DNA from: JACPLA01 sp964602055
Lineage (GTDB): Bacteria; Bacteroidota; Ignavibacteria; UBA10030
DNA: 64,000 bases
NCBI GenBank assembly: GCA_964602055.1
Contig: CAZRPU010000005.1
Coordinates: 1-64,000 of the forward strand
Reading direction: 5' to 3'
Shown here: piece by piece, positions 51,074 through 59,869 of the stretch
Layout of the letters: each line of letters opens with the position of its first letter
Numbering within the stretch: position 1 is the first letter of the stretch
The notes under the pieces: generated by a model
What the model was told of the DNA's origin: nothing
Databases searched by the model: none
Seen by the model: only the letters and a program-made list of their open reading frames with translations
Translations under genes and position numbers: made by a program

Positions 51074-51790
51074 TCACAGGATGTAGGGAACGCCGGGTTC
51101 GAGGTTGTGCACGCTCTTCTTCATACTCGCAGGCAGGTGACGTTTGAGCTGTTCCGGTGTACCGACCAGCGGAGGAAACGTCCCGTAATGCATGCCGATG
51201 ACCGCCTTGGGTTTGAGAAAGGTGCAGGCCAACGCAGCTTCGCGGGGACCCATGGTGAAAAGGTCGCCGATAGGGAGAAGCGCGAGGTCCGGTTTGTAAA
51301 GCCGGCCGATCAGCTGCATATCGAGGAAGGCGCATGTGTCCCCTGCATGGTAGACTGTGTATCCGTTCTCGAACTCCACCACATAACCGGCCGCTTCGCC
51401 CCCTGTCACGGGAATTTCATCGACGTCGATCGCACCGCTGTGACGGGCATCGACCATGGTGACGCGGACATCCGCGAGCGTCAGCGTCCCCCCTTTGTTG
51501 ATCCCTTCGACTTTCTTCACACCCATCCGCTTTATATAGAGAGCGACCTCGTGGATCCCGATCACGGTCGCCCCTGTGCGCTTCGCGATAGCAACGGTAT
51601 TGCCCAGGTGGTCGCTGTGCCCGTGGGAAACGAGGATGAGGTCAGGCGTCACTGACTCGACCACCCCTCGGGGAGATTTCGGATTTTCGAGCCAGGGGTC
51701 GACAAGGACTTTTTTCCCCGACGGAGATTCGAGGAGGAAAGCCGAATGACCGTACCATGTGACGGTCAGATGATGTTTGCGCGTTTTCAT
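51074..51790 (-). CDS. UPF0173 metal-dependent hydrolase (metallo-beta-lactamase fold)
   Basis: A 238-residue hydrolase. The ATG at 51790 has GGAGAGG upstream. The N-terminus LTVTWYGHSAFLLES, the metal motif VSHGHSDHLGN (HxHxDH), DARHSGAI, HAGDTCAFLDM and MHYGTFPPL match the UPF0173 family. Its substrate is unknown in the family. It lies seven bases before the recG ATG region, so the two are co-transcribed. Confidence 0.93.
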   Translation of the reverse strand: MKTRKHHLTVTWYGHSAFLLESPSGKKVLVDPWLENPKSPRGVVESVTPDLILVSHGHSDHLGNTVAIAKRTGATVIGIHEVALYIKRMGVKKVEGINKGGTLTLADVRVTMVDARHSGAIDVDEIPVTGGEAAGYVVEFENGYTVYHAGDTCAFLDMQLIGRLYKPDLALLPIGDLFTMGPREAALACTFLKPKAVIGMHYGTFPPLVGTPEQLKRHLPASMKKSVHNLEPGVPYIL

Positions 51791-51862
51791 GATGTTCTTC
51801 CTCTCCGGCGTATTTCCCACGTGAGATCTCCGGGAATCTACTGCCAATTCAAGAGAAATACA

Positions 51863-52321
51863 TCAGCTCTTCGGCGAGTGGGGCCCGAGCTGCAGCAGGA
51901 CGATGCCGATGACCATGGCAGTCAGCCCGAGGCCTATTCTCACATCGATCTGCTGGTCCCCTTTGATGAGGCCCAGAACCGTACCCGCAAGAGGTGAGAA
52001 GGCGAAGGCGATTGCCAGGGTGACGCCGAGGTTCTCGCTGGTGCTCAGCGCCGTATAGAAGCTCCACATACCGAGACTTCCGGCCACGATTCCGCCTCCC
52101 ACAATGATCATGATCCATGCCTGAGTGTTGGCCGGACTTGCAATCGACTTCCAAGCGGGAATGGAGATCAAACCGAGCACAAGGAGAGCGACCGCCGTCC
52201 GGAGGGTTATCCCTGCAATCGGCGGAATCCCCAGAGCACGAAGTCCTGCTTTTTCGAAATACCCGCCGACGCCCCAGGCGATCCCGGCCAGAACGGCAAA
52301 GAGGACATATTGTTTCATCAT
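51863..52321 (-). CDS. Half-size EamA/DMT family membrane protein
   Basis: A 152-residue protein with a single EamA domain and about five hydrophobic helices (FAVLAGIAWGVGGYFEKAGL, TLRTAVALLVLGLISIP, AWIMIIVGGGIVAGSLGMWSFYTAL, LGVTLAIAFAFSPLAGTVLGLI, RIGLGLTAMVIGIVLLQLG). Most DMT transporters carry two such domains, so this one must dimerise. Two adjacent ATGs (52321 and 52318) are possible starts; GGA is the only nearby ribosome-like site. Substrate unknown. Confidence 0.85.
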   Translation of the reverse strand: MMKQYVLFAVLAGIAWGVGGYFEKAGLRALGIPPIAGITLRTAVALLVLGLISIPAWKSIASPANTQAWIMIIVGGGIVAGSLGMWSFYTALSTSENLGVTLAIAFAFSPLAGTVLGLIKGDQQIDVRIGLGLTAMVIGIVLLQLGPHSPKS

Positions 52322-52358
52322 TGTTCCATTATGAATGAAGTGAAGGAATGAGCGGTAC

Positions 52359-52387
52359 AAGCTACAAAGGGAAGAAAGGAACAGCAA
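52359..52387 (-). promoter_or_regulatory. Candidate promoter of the eamA-UPF0173-recG unit
   Basis: Minus-strand TTGCTG (52382-52387), a 17-base spacer and TAGCTT (52359-52364). The spacing is right but both hexamers are only partial matches. Confidence 0.35.
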
Positions 52388-52516
52388 TAGTAAAGGGAAA
52401 TTGGGGCATGGTGTTTTGAGTTCGAAAACTTACGCAAACCTGCGAGAGGCTCGAATCCGCGTTATCCGCAAGCGTGGTGTACTTTGGTCGTCGATGGCAA
52501 GAGGGAAGGAATAAGC

Positions 52517-52552
52517 ACGCCGGCAGATGCGAAAATCCACACCTGCCGGCGT
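52517..52552 (-). terminator. Hairpin after the response-regulator gene, possible terminator
   Basis: A perfect 10-bp stem (ACGCCGGCAG and CTGCCGGCGT) around a 16-base loop, 25 bases past the stop of the receiver gene. The T-tract after it on the minus strand is poor (GCTTATTCC), so it may be a factor-assisted terminator or RNA end-protecting hairpin. Confidence 0.5.
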
Positions 52553-52576
52553 CTGGGAGGAAGGCCATGCCTGGCC

Positions 52577-52939
52577 TTACGGTAAAACCTGTCGGACGAG
52601 CTTGACGAGGTCGTCTACATCAAACGGCTTGGTCATGTAACCGGCAACCCCAAGATTGCGGGCACGCTGCTCACTTTGCCTGTCATCAAGGGCCGTGAGA
52701 CAAATGAAGGGGACAGGTGAAACGCTGGTGTCTTTCTGTAATTCCTGAAGCATGGTGAATCCGTCTTTTTCCGGCAGCCGCACATCCGAGATGATCAGAT
52801 CGGGCTTGAACCCGGAAAGAGAGCTGAGCGCCTCTTCGGCAGATGTGGATTTGCGGACCTTATATCCTTCATCTTCGAGCACCGTAGCAAGGACATTGAC
52901 CAGCATTTCCTCATCTTCCACCAGAAGGATGTTTTTCAT
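52577..52939 (-). CDS. Stand-alone receiver-domain response regulator
   Basis: A 120-residue CheY-like receiver: acidic pair in LLVEDEEML, phosphoacceptor D52 in LIISDVRLPEKDG, T82 and K104 (YMTKPFDVDDLV). There is no output domain. The ATG at 52939 has GAGGG upstream. It is flanked by separate units, with a hairpin downstream and no kinase nearby, so its partner is unknown. Confidence 0.92.
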   Translation of the reverse strand: MKNILLVEDEEMLVNVLATVLEDEGYKVRKSTSAEEALSSLSGFKPDLIISDVRLPEKDGFTMLQELQKDTSVSPVPFICLTALDDRQSEQRARNLGVAGYMTKPFDVDDLVKLVRQVLP

Positions 52940-53124
52940 GGGAGGACCCTCTGTGGTTGATGAATGTGAATCTGCCAGAAAGTAGAATTTTGCGAATTCC
53001 CGGGATGTGACCAAAAGCACAGTGGGATGGGGTGAAATGCGGATTTGAGGCCGGAATCCCCCGAAATGCAGCCAATGGTTGGGACGTCTGAAAAAGCGGA
53101 AATCAGGCTCTTTGCATTCTTACC

Positions 53125-54780
53125 TTATTTTCCACTTTGGTAAACAATCCTGCCGCCAACGATGGTCATGGTAACGGTTGCTTTTTCGATCGCTACGGGG
53201 TCGATCGTAAGTATGTTCTCCTTCAGCACAACGAGATCCGCGAGCTTCCCCGCAGTAACGGATCCCTTGTCGTTTTCTTCAAAGGCGGCAAAGGCATTAT
53301 TGATCGTGTACGCTTCAATTGCTTCCTCAACCGAGATTTTCTGCTCAGGAAACCATCCCGCTGGGTTTTTCCCGTCAATGGTACGCCGGGTGACGGCAGC
53401 ATAAATCCCCAGGAGGGGGTTGAGCGGGCCTACCGTCCAATCACTGCCGAAGCACATTTTCACTTTCTTGTCGAGGAAGGTCCGAAAAGGATAGGTTGTT
53501 TTGCAGCGCTCATGGCCGATTCTCTTCTCCGCCCAGCGTCCGTCATCGATTGCGTGGTACGGCTGGACAGAAGCAATGACGCCGAGTCCGGCAAAGCGGG
53601 AAAAGTCCTTCGGGTGGATGTGCTGCGCGTGTTCTATTCTGAATCTCCGGTCCCACGAGGGATTCTGATCAACGATCCTGGCGAAGAGATCGAGGATCCT
53701 GCTGTTTGCGCTGTCTCCGATGGCATGGATGGAGAGTTGAAGGTGCGCCTTGTCTGCCGCAAGGGCCCATTCTTCCAGGCGTCCATCGAGGAGAATATCG
53801 CTGGCAAGGCCCCGGGTCCCCGGATCAGAGGTAAACGGATCGAAGAAGAGAGCGGTTGTGGATCCCAGCGAGCCATCGGCGAAAGCTTTGAGCGACCCGA
53901 GGCGCACCCACGCATCGCCGAATGGGACCTGCATGCCAGTAGCGGCAAGGTCCTTCCACTGACCGAGGGGAAGCCTGCAATACATGCGGGCGGTAAGTTC
54001 CCCCTTTTCCCTTAACGCCTGATACGTCCGGACATCGGCCGAAAAAGAAATATCCTGAATGCTCGTTACTCCAAACCGCCGCGCTTCTGCAAGAGCCAGA
54101 CGGACCGCATCTTCCCGTTCTTCCGCCGAGGGGCCCGGCATGACCTTGTAGACGTACATCATCGCTTCATCCTTCAAGACGCCTGTCGGCTCTCCCGTCC
54201 GGGGATCCTTGACGATCGTACCGCCCGGTGGATCGGGCGTATCTTTGGTAATACCGGCAAGCCTGAGAACATGGCTGTTGGCAAGTGCCATATGTCCGTC
54301 ATAACGGTTGACAAACACCGGCGTGCGAGGTGTTGAGGGATCGATGAGTTCTTTCGTGGGGAGATTTCCTCCCGGCCAATTGTCATGGTCCCAATCACCC
54401 CCTGAAATCCAACGCTCGGGAGCGGACCGGGCACGTTCCGCAATCAGCTGAGAGAACTCGCGCTCGTTCTTTGCAAAGCGCAGATCGACGCTCTGCAGCT
54501 GAAATCCCCCCGAGCTGAAGTGTGCGTGGTTATCAATGAACCCGGGAACTACCAACTGGCCCTTGAGGTCAATGACCCTGGTCTGAGGCGAGGCCAGCTT
54601 TTGGACCTCCGCGGTTGTGCCGACAAGAAGGATCCTGTCCCCCGCTATCGCAACAGCTTCGGCCCGCGGCATGGAACGATCAACGGTCCAGATCATCCCG
54701 TGGATGAGGATCATGTCGGCCTTTTGTTGGCCCGCTGCCGTGCAAAACAATGTCAGAAGGAGGAGAACGATGGTTTTCAT
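53125..54780 (-). CDS. Exported amidohydrolase family protein (YtcJ-like)
   Basis: A 551-residue metal-dependent hydrolase. The signal peptide (KTIVLLLLTLFCTAAGQ) sends it to the periplasm. The amidohydrolase fold shows VVPGFIDNHAHFSSGG (HxH), GDWDHDNWPGG, LQLSIHAIGDSANSRILDLF, RIEHAQHIHPKDFSRFAGLGVIASVQP and CFGSDWTVGPLNPLLGIYAAVTR. It belongs to the amidohydrolase_3 group. Substrates in this group are mostly unknown, so I make no claim. It is a single-gene unit with a good promoter. Confidence 0.92.
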   Translation of the reverse strand: MKTIVLLLLTLFCTAAGQQKADMILIHGMIWTVDRSMPRAEAVAIAGDRILLVGTTAEVQKLASPQTRVIDLKGQLVVPGFIDNHAHFSSGGFQLQSVDLRFAKNEREFSQLIAERARSAPERWISGGDWDHDNWPGGNLPTKELIDPSTPRTPVFVNRYDGHMALANSHVLRLAGITKDTPDPPGGTIVKDPRTGEPTGVLKDEAMMYVYKVMPGPSAEEREDAVRLALAEARRFGVTSIQDISFSADVRTYQALREKGELTARMYCRLPLGQWKDLAATGMQVPFGDAWVRLGSLKAFADGSLGSTTALFFDPFTSDPGTRGLASDILLDGRLEEWALAADKAHLQLSIHAIGDSANSRILDLFARIVDQNPSWDRRFRIEHAQHIHPKDFSRFAGLGVIASVQPYHAIDDGRWAEKRIGHERCKTTYPFRTFLDKKVKMCFGSDWTVGPLNPLLGIYAAVTRRTIDGKNPAGWFPEQKISVEEAIEAYTINNAFAAFEENDKGSVTAGKLADLVVLKENILTIDPVAIEKATVTMTIVGGRIVYQSGK

Positions 54781-54833
54781 GGGATTGGCCTGCGAATTCA
54801 AGGTGTGAGAAACTGATGTGGGAAAGCCGACAC

Positions 54834-54862
54834 AAGATAGAGAACCGAGAGCTTCATTTCAA
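54834..54862 (-). promoter_or_regulatory. Promoter of the amidohydrolase gene
   Basis: Minus-strand TTGAAA (54857-54862), a 17-base spacer and TATCTT (54834-54839), about 55 bases before the ATG at 54780. The rest of the gap to the next gene (54863-55056) shows nothing clear. Confidence 0.6.
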
Positions 54863-55056
54863 ATTGAATGTCGCCTCCGGCTCATTCAATCACCTCTCTT
54901 TCAATTGAGTCTTTGAGAGAATCCATGGGATTGTAGAACTTACAAATACCGTTGATATTTGCGGATAAGCAATTTCCGTTAAGTTTATGTTTTTCAATGT
55001 GTTATGGCGACGACCACTCCTCCGAGTGATGGCATGTGGAATGCCCTTCCCATGGC

Positions 55057-55803
55057 ATGCGACTTCAGAAGAACATAGGATTGGGAAGGCTGGCAGCGGT
55101 TGCGTTGGTGTTTATGACATCGGCAGAGGCAATGGCCCAGGACGCAACACTCACGGTGAGGAAAGCAGCAGGCGAAAGAATCGAAATTCTCCTTGAAAAC
55201 AGCACGCCGATAGCGGCAATACAATTCACCTTGAACGGAACGGGGGGAGTCACCATCGAGTCGTTGCGGGCGGGGGATAGAATGAACACATGGGATCTTC
55301 GTTCCAACGCAATCAATGACTCCACCGTGATTGCGGTTCTCATGCGAAGGGGGAACGGAAACCTCCCGCGGGGAGAGCGAGTGATTGTTGAGGCAGACAT
55401 CAGAACCTCGCGCACCTCGTTCGGTCACAGTGTCTTCTTCAGCAACGCAGTGGCATCGAGCCCCCAGGCAACGGCCCTTGACCTCGCCCTTCAGAACCTC
55501 GACTGGACTTCCGACGCCGGTGAAGCGCAGTTTGTCCTCGGCCAGAACTATCCGAATCCGTTCAATCCTTCCACCACGATTCCATACACGCTCCTCCGGT
55601 CCGCGTCGGTTTCCCTGACCGTGTACGACATCACCGGCCGTCAGATTGCCACGCTCTCGGAAGGGACGCAGCCGGCGGGAACCCATGCGATTACTTGGAA
55701 CAGTTCGGACGCTTCCGGAACGCCCCTCCCTTCCGGCATCTATTTTGTCAAACTGCAGGTGGGCGACCGAACGGAAGTCCGGAAGATGATCCTGACCCGA
55801 TAG
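55057..55803 (+). CDS. Small secreted cohesin-like protein with type IX sorting domain
   Basis: A 248-residue predicted T9SS cargo. The signal peptide is RLAAVALVFMTSAEAMAQ. Residues 30-140 look like a cohesin-type beta-sandwich (IAAIQFTLNGTGGVTIESLRAGDR, FSNAVASSPQATALDL). The last 80 residues are a type A sorting domain (FVLGQNYPNPFNPSTTIPY, LTVYDITGRQIATLSEGTQPAG, PSGIYFVKLQVGD). The start is uncertain: ATG at 55057 or GTG at 55036, neither with a ribosome site. It is the only gene of its unit. Confidence 0.85.
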   Translation: MRLQKNIGLGRLAAVALVFMTSAEAMAQDATLTVRKAAGERIEILLENSTPIAAIQFTLNGTGGVTIESLRAGDRMNTWDLRSNAINDSTVIAVLMRRGNGNLPRGERVIVEADIRTSRTSFGHSVFFSNAVASSPQATALDLALQNLDWTSDAGEAQFVLGQNYPNPFNPSTTIPYTLLRSASVSLTVYDITGRQIATLSEGTQPAGTHAITWNSSDASGTPLPSGIYFVKLQVGDRTEVRKMILTR

Positions 55804-55819
55804 GTGTCATCCTCCTCCC

Positions 55820-55853
55820 GAAAAAGGCCCGGCAATCATCGCCGGGTTTTTTT
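55820..55853. terminator. Bidirectional intrinsic terminator
   Basis: CCCGGC (55828-55833) and GCCGGG (55841-55846) form a stem around a 7-base loop, followed by seven T on the plus strand and preceded by AAAAA for the minus strand. It serves the two convergent genes on either side. Confidence 0.88.
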
Positions 55854-55854
55854 G

Positions 55855-56601
55855 TTACTCGCTGGGGGGAGACTTCTTCTGCGTCAGCAGAATGGCGGAT
55901 ATACCGAGAACTCCGACCACAATGGCAGCCGTAAGGATTTGGTCGTCCGATGAGGTCTTAGCGACAGTGGTAGAGGGCGGGGGAGCGGGCCTTCTCGGCT
56001 TTCGGTACCTCTCCCATGCCAACACATCCACCGACGTCACGGTGAATCGAAATGCATAATTCACCACTCCCTCGCCGGCGAATTCGATCGGGAGGAGGAG
56101 GTCAACCACACTCCCTTTGTTCGCGAGAATCCTGTTTTTCATGGCCGGGGAATGACGGTCGGTCGTCGGCAGAAGGTTCCTCTCCTGCCATGAGCGCTTG
56201 GTGTGTACCACGTTCTGGCTGGGAAGGGCCATGTCGATAACATAGCCCTTTGGCGGGACGGGAGGCCCTGAAGTAATGTTCGAATCCTGAGCATAGTAAT
56301 GACGGGTGTTGCGGACCGCCGAGTACCTCCCCTGGACGCCGATCGAGGCATTAACCCAGTCCACCGACATTCGTGTCGATGTCCGGTTGGTCAGCTTGAA
56401 CCGGATTGCGCCTTCATCGATCTTGAAGAGGATCTTGATTCTCGCATCCTCGTACGAGAGCTTTCCCTTGGCGGGGGCAGTCAGCTGATAGGCATATCGG
56501 TATTTCGTTCCGAAAGATGATTCAAGTTTGGATGCCGCGGAACATCCGGCAAGTACCAGAACGCCGGCAAGTGCAGTGGTCAGGAGTGTTGGTCGTTTCA
56601 T
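55855..56601 (-). CDS. Predicted lipoprotein with C-terminal membrane helix, unknown function
   Basis: A 248-residue protein. The ATG at 56601 is followed by a lipoprotein signal (LLTTALAGVLVLAGCSA, lipid Cys about residue 20). The middle is beta-rich (KYRYAYQLTAPAKGKLSYEDARIKILFKIDEG, NRTSTRMSVDWVNASIGVQG). A Pro-rich linker leads to a hydrophobic helix near the end (ILTAAIVVGVLGISAILL). It resembles no family I know. It lies downstream of pyrG and the exported protein gene at 56675, probably in one unit. Confidence 0.78.
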   Translation of the reverse strand: MKRPTLLTTALAGVLVLAGCSAASKLESSFGTKYRYAYQLTAPAKGKLSYEDARIKILFKIDEGAIRFKLTNRTSTRMSVDWVNASIGVQGRYSAVRNTRHYYAQDSNITSGPPVPPKGYVIDMALPSQNVVHTKRSWQERNLLPTTDRHSPAMKNRILANKGSVVDLLLPIEFAGEGVVNYAFRFTVTSVDVLAWERYRKPRRPAPPPSTTVAKTSSDDQILTAAIVVGVLGISAILLTQKKSPPSE

Positions 56602-56674
56602 GATTCCCACTTCGTGTGTACGTGTGGCGGTGAACCGAATCGTGTGGGAGGACATGATTCGATGCAAAAAAGTT

Positions 56675-57310
56675 CTATTTTCGGCCGTTTTTCTTCACGA
56701 CAGACGCGAGCTTCCGAACCGTATCCACGAACTTGTCGTACTCGAGCTGAGAGGGCTGACTCGTGATCCAATCGGGATCATCCACCAGCTCGGGATGGCT
56801 CAGTTTTCGGAAAAGCCCTTTGTTTTCGAGTTTGTTCTTCACCGTCCGTCCCGTGACGGAATCTCCCGGCTCGATCCAGAATTTCCCCTGGTCCTTGCCA
56901 ACGGTGCTTGTCATGCCGATGGCACTCGGGGGATACAGCATCACCAGAACTTCTTCCCCCACCTGAAATCTCGGGACTCCCGCAGGATAGAATTTCCGTC
57001 CGTTGGACTCTCCTCCGTACTGTTTGATCCGGATGGTATCCCCCTCGACGCCATAGATCGGATCATCAATCCTGAATGTGTAGCTTGTCATGTAGAGGTT
57101 CATGTTCTTCTCTTTGGACCCTGTTTCGACAGCGATCACTTTGCCCGAGAAAATCATTCCGGATTGCCGGATGAGGGACTCCAGATTGGCGCCGGCTTTC
57201 TGTCCCCATGCAGAAGGCTGCACCATCATGCAGATCAAGGCCGCGCAGACCGCCGTGCTCCTTCGCTTCCCTCCGCCGTTGCGGAGTTGTCGCCGGGCGG
57301 GGGACTTCAA
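56675..57310 (-). CDS. Predicted exported protein, unknown function, TTG start
   Basis: A 211-residue protein. I start it at the TTG at 57310, because AAGGG lies eight bases upstream and a good signal peptide follows (basic MKSPARRQLRNGGGKRR, then STAVCAALICMMVQPSAWGQ). The TTG overlaps the pyrG stop codon (TTGA). An in-frame ATG at 57424 would overlap pyrG by 118 bases. The mature part (QSGMIFSGKVIAVETGSKEKNMNLY, YTFRIDDPIYGVEGDTIRIKQYGG, GEEVLVMLYPP) looks like the small OB-like domain seen in secreted 'TIMP-like' proteins, but I cannot assign it. Confidence 0.75.
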   Translation of the reverse strand: MKSPARRQLRNGGGKRRSTAVCAALICMMVQPSAWGQKAGANLESLIRQSGMIFSGKVIAVETGSKEKNMNLYMTSYTFRIDDPIYGVEGDTIRIKQYGGESNGRKFYPAGVPRFQVGEEVLVMLYPPSAIGMTSTVGKDQGKFWIEPGDSVTGRTVKNKLENKGLFRKLSHPELVDDPDWITSQPSQLEYDKFVDTVRKLASVVKKNGRK

Positions 57311-58929
57311 TCGTGATGCCCTTCGCGAAAAGCCTTCGCGGCTTTGACAAAATCCCTGAACAAGGGGTGCGGGTTGATCGCACGCGACTTCAACTCGGGA
57401 TGAAATTGTCCGGCAACAAACCATGGATGGCCGGGGAGTTCAATAATCTCGACCAGAGTGTTGTCGGGTGAAACACCGCTGAAAATCATCCCCTGGTCAT
57501 TGAGCTTTTTCCGGAACTTGTTGTTGACCTCGAACCGGTGACGATGCCGTTCGTAGATCAGCTCCTTCCTGTAGGCGGCATAGGCCTTCGATCCCTTGGT
57601 CAGAATGCAGGGGTAGGCACCCAGCCGCATGGTTCCCCCCATCGCCTTGACGCTCTTTTGATCCAGCATGAGGTCGATGACGTTGTGTTTCGTATTTCTG
57701 AATTCCGTGCTGTTGGCGCCGGCAAGATTGCACACATGGCGGGCAAACTCGATGACAGCGCACTGGAGGCCGAGACAGATCCCGAAGAACGGAATGTTCA
57801 TTTCGCGCACGTAGCGGATCGCCTTGATCTTCCCTTCCACGCCGCGCTCGCCGAATCCCCCCGGCACGAGGAGGCCGTCAATCCCCTGCAAATAGCGCTC
57901 TGCACCGTTGTGTTCGATTTCCTCCGCTTTCACCCATTTCAGGTCGACGGCGACATCATTCTCGGCCCCCGCATGGACAAACGATTCGTTAATGCTCTTG
58001 TAGGCGTCGAGCAGATCGGTATATTTTCCGCAAACCCCGATGGTCACGCGGCCCGCGGGATTCTGCACCCGATGAACGAATCGGGTCCATCGCCGGAGGT
58101 CGGGCTTCGAACACTTGATGTTCAGCTTCTCGATCACGATTTCATCGAGCTTCTCTTTCTCAAAAACCAGGGGTACTTCGTAGATAGAGCTGACATCGCG
58201 CCCCTCGACTACCGCCTGCGGTTCAACGTTGCAGAAAAGGGCGATCTTCTCCCTCAATTCAAGTGAAAGGGGGCGTTCCGACCGGCAAATCAGCACATCC
58301 GGCTGGAGCCCGATCTCAAGGAGCGTTTTGACGCTGTGCTGCGTCGGCTTAGTCTTCAGCTCACCCGCCGAGCGGATGTACGGCACCAGCGTGACGTGGA
58401 TGTTGAGTGCATGACGATGTCCCACCTTGAGAGTGAACTGGCGGATTGCCTCGAGGAACGGGAGGCTCTCGATATCGCCCACCGTGCCCCCCACCTCGGT
58501 AATAACCACGTCGTACTTCCCCGAAGCGCCGACGGCTGCGATGCGTCTTTTGATTTCATCCGTGATATGCGGAATCACCTGAACCGTCGCCCCAAGATAA
58601 TCTCCCTTGCGCTCCTTGGAAATCACTTCGTAGTAAATCTGTCCGGTGGTCGCGTTGTTCTGCCGCGACATGCTGACATCGAGAAACCTTTCGTAGTGGC
58701 CAAGATCAAGGTCCGTTTCTGCGCCGTCATCCGTCACGTAGACCTCTCCGTGTTGAAACGGGTTCATGGTTCCCGGGTCCACGTTGATGTACGGATCGAA
58801 TTTCTGAATTGTCACACGGAGTCCGCGCGATTTCAGGAGGAGCCCAAGGGATGCGGCGGCAATCCCTTTCCCCAGGGAGGAAACAACTCCGCCGGTAATG
58901 AAAATGTACTTCACATGATTTCTGCCCAT
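57307..58929 (-). CDS. pyrG: CTP synthase
   Basis: A 540-residue enzyme that aminates UTP to CTP with glutamine. The synthase domain starts KYIFITGGVVSSLGKGIAAASLG. Other signatures are FDPYINVDPGTMNPFQHGEVYVTDDGAETDLDLGHYERF, EVGGTVGDIESLPFLEAIRQ and KPTQHSVKTL. The C-terminal class I glutamine amidotransferase has the nucleophile in FFGICLGLQ and the HPE triad in VAGQFHPELKSR. AAGGA precedes the ATG. It follows kdsB by 27 bases; CTP is the co-substrate of KdsB, so the pairing makes sense. Confidence 0.97.
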   Translation of the reverse strand: MGRNHVKYIFITGGVVSSLGKGIAAASLGLLLKSRGLRVTIQKFDPYINVDPGTMNPFQHGEVYVTDDGAETDLDLGHYERFLDVSMSRQNNATTGQIYYEVISKERKGDYLGATVQVIPHITDEIKRRIAAVGASGKYDVVITEVGGTVGDIESLPFLEAIRQFTLKVGHRHALNIHVTLVPYIRSAGELKTKPTQHSVKTLLEIGLQPDVLICRSERPLSLELREKIALFCNVEPQAVVEGRDVSSIYEVPLVFEKEKLDEIVIEKLNIKCSKPDLRRWTRFVHRVQNPAGRVTIGVCGKYTDLLDAYKSINESFVHAGAENDVAVDLKWVKAEEIEHNGAERYLQGIDGLLVPGGFGERGVEGKIKAIRYVREMNIPFFGICLGLQCAVIEFARHVCNLAGANSTEFRNTKHNVIDLMLDQKSVKAMGGTMRLGAYPCILTKGSKAYAAYRKELIYERHRHRFEVNNKFRKKLNDQGMIFSGVSPDNTLVEIIELPGHPWFVAGQFHPELKSRAINPHPLFRDFVKAAKAFREGHHD

Positions 58930-58956
58930 AAGCGTCCTTCTGTAAACGGAATTGGA

Positions 58957-59715
58957 CTACGCAGTGTCCTTCAGCAGCCGGACAACCTTCTCGACGTCCC
59001 TCTGTGTATCAACCGGAACGCTGTCGAACCTGGTGATACCGGCCTTGATGCGGAACCCTGCCTCAAGTACGCGCAGTTGTTCAAGCTTTTCCACCTGTTC
59101 GAGTAATGACTCCTTGCCTGCGGCATAGATCTTCAGAAACTCGGCCCGAAAGACATAGATGCCGATATGCTTGTAGAAAATTGCATGGCGCAGCCATTCA
59201 CGCTGATTGGCAACGTCGCGCACGTGGGGAACAACGGACCGGGAAAAATACAGGGCGTACCTCTTTTCCGTCAGCACGGCTTTCACCACGCCCGGATTGA
59301 GAAGTTCCTCCGTCGTGTCGATTTTCTTCACGAGAGTCGCCACCGGAGCCTCCGCATCGTCGAGGATCACCTGTACCGCTTCGTCAATCATCTCCGGCGC
59401 AATCAGCGGCTCGTCTCCCTGAATGTTCACGAAGATGTCACCCTTGACCTTCCCGGCAACCACGGCCACCCTGTCGCTGCCGCTCCTGATCTCCGGCGGC
59501 GTCAACATCACCTCACCCCCGAACTTCCTCACGACCATTTCGATTCTGGCGTCATCGGTCGCAACAATGACCTCGTTCAGAAGCTTTGCTTTGGAGGCCT
59601 GCTCGAAAACGCGTTGAATCATCGGCTTTCCGAGCAGATCGACGAGCGGCTTCGCCGGGAGGCGCTGAGACGCATACCGCGCAGGAATGACACCGATTAT
59701 TTTAGGACGAGCCAT
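58957..59715 (-). CDS. kdsB: 3-deoxy-manno-octulosonate cytidylyltransferase (CMP-KDO synthetase)
   Basis: A 252-residue enzyme that activates KDO with CTP for lipopolysaccharide core synthesis. Signatures are IGVIPARYASQRLPAKPLVDLLGKPMIQRV, VIVATDDARIEMVVRKFGGEVMLTPPEIRSGSDRVA, IFVNIQGDEPLI, YFSRSVVPHVR and KHIGIYVFRAEFL. Its presence implies KDO-containing LPS. No ribosome site is visible before the ATG. A purine-rich hexamer repeat lies about 30 bases upstream. Confidence 0.96.
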   Translation of the reverse strand: MARPKIIGVIPARYASQRLPAKPLVDLLGKPMIQRVFEQASKAKLLNEVIVATDDARIEMVVRKFGGEVMLTPPEIRSGSDRVAVVAGKVKGDIFVNIQGDEPLIAPEMIDEAVQVILDDAEAPVATLVKKIDTTEELLNPGVVKAVLTEKRYALYFSRSVVPHVRDVANQREWLRHAIFYKHIGIYVFRAEFLKIYAAGKESLLEQVEKLEQLRVLEAGFRIKAGITRFDSVPVDTQRDVEKVVRLLKDTA

Positions 59716-59744
59716 GATTTTAGCTTCGTTTGGGCTTCTTCAAA

Positions 59745-59774
59745 CCTTTACCTTTACCTTTACCTTTGCCTTTG
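59745..59774. repeat. Five tandem hexamers CCTTTR upstream of kdsB
   Basis: Three CCTTTA units followed by two CCTTTG units, then a diverging CCTTCC. On the kdsB strand it reads as repeated AAAGG. It begins 30 bases before the kdsB ATG, within its likely leader. Confidence 0.85.
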
Positions 59775-59869
59775 CCTTCCTCTCCCCTCATTCCTGATTC
59801 CCGATTAAAACTTCGGGAATGACATGAGTCTTGAGTTTCCTAAAACCAGTTTCCGCTCACAAGGCAGGC

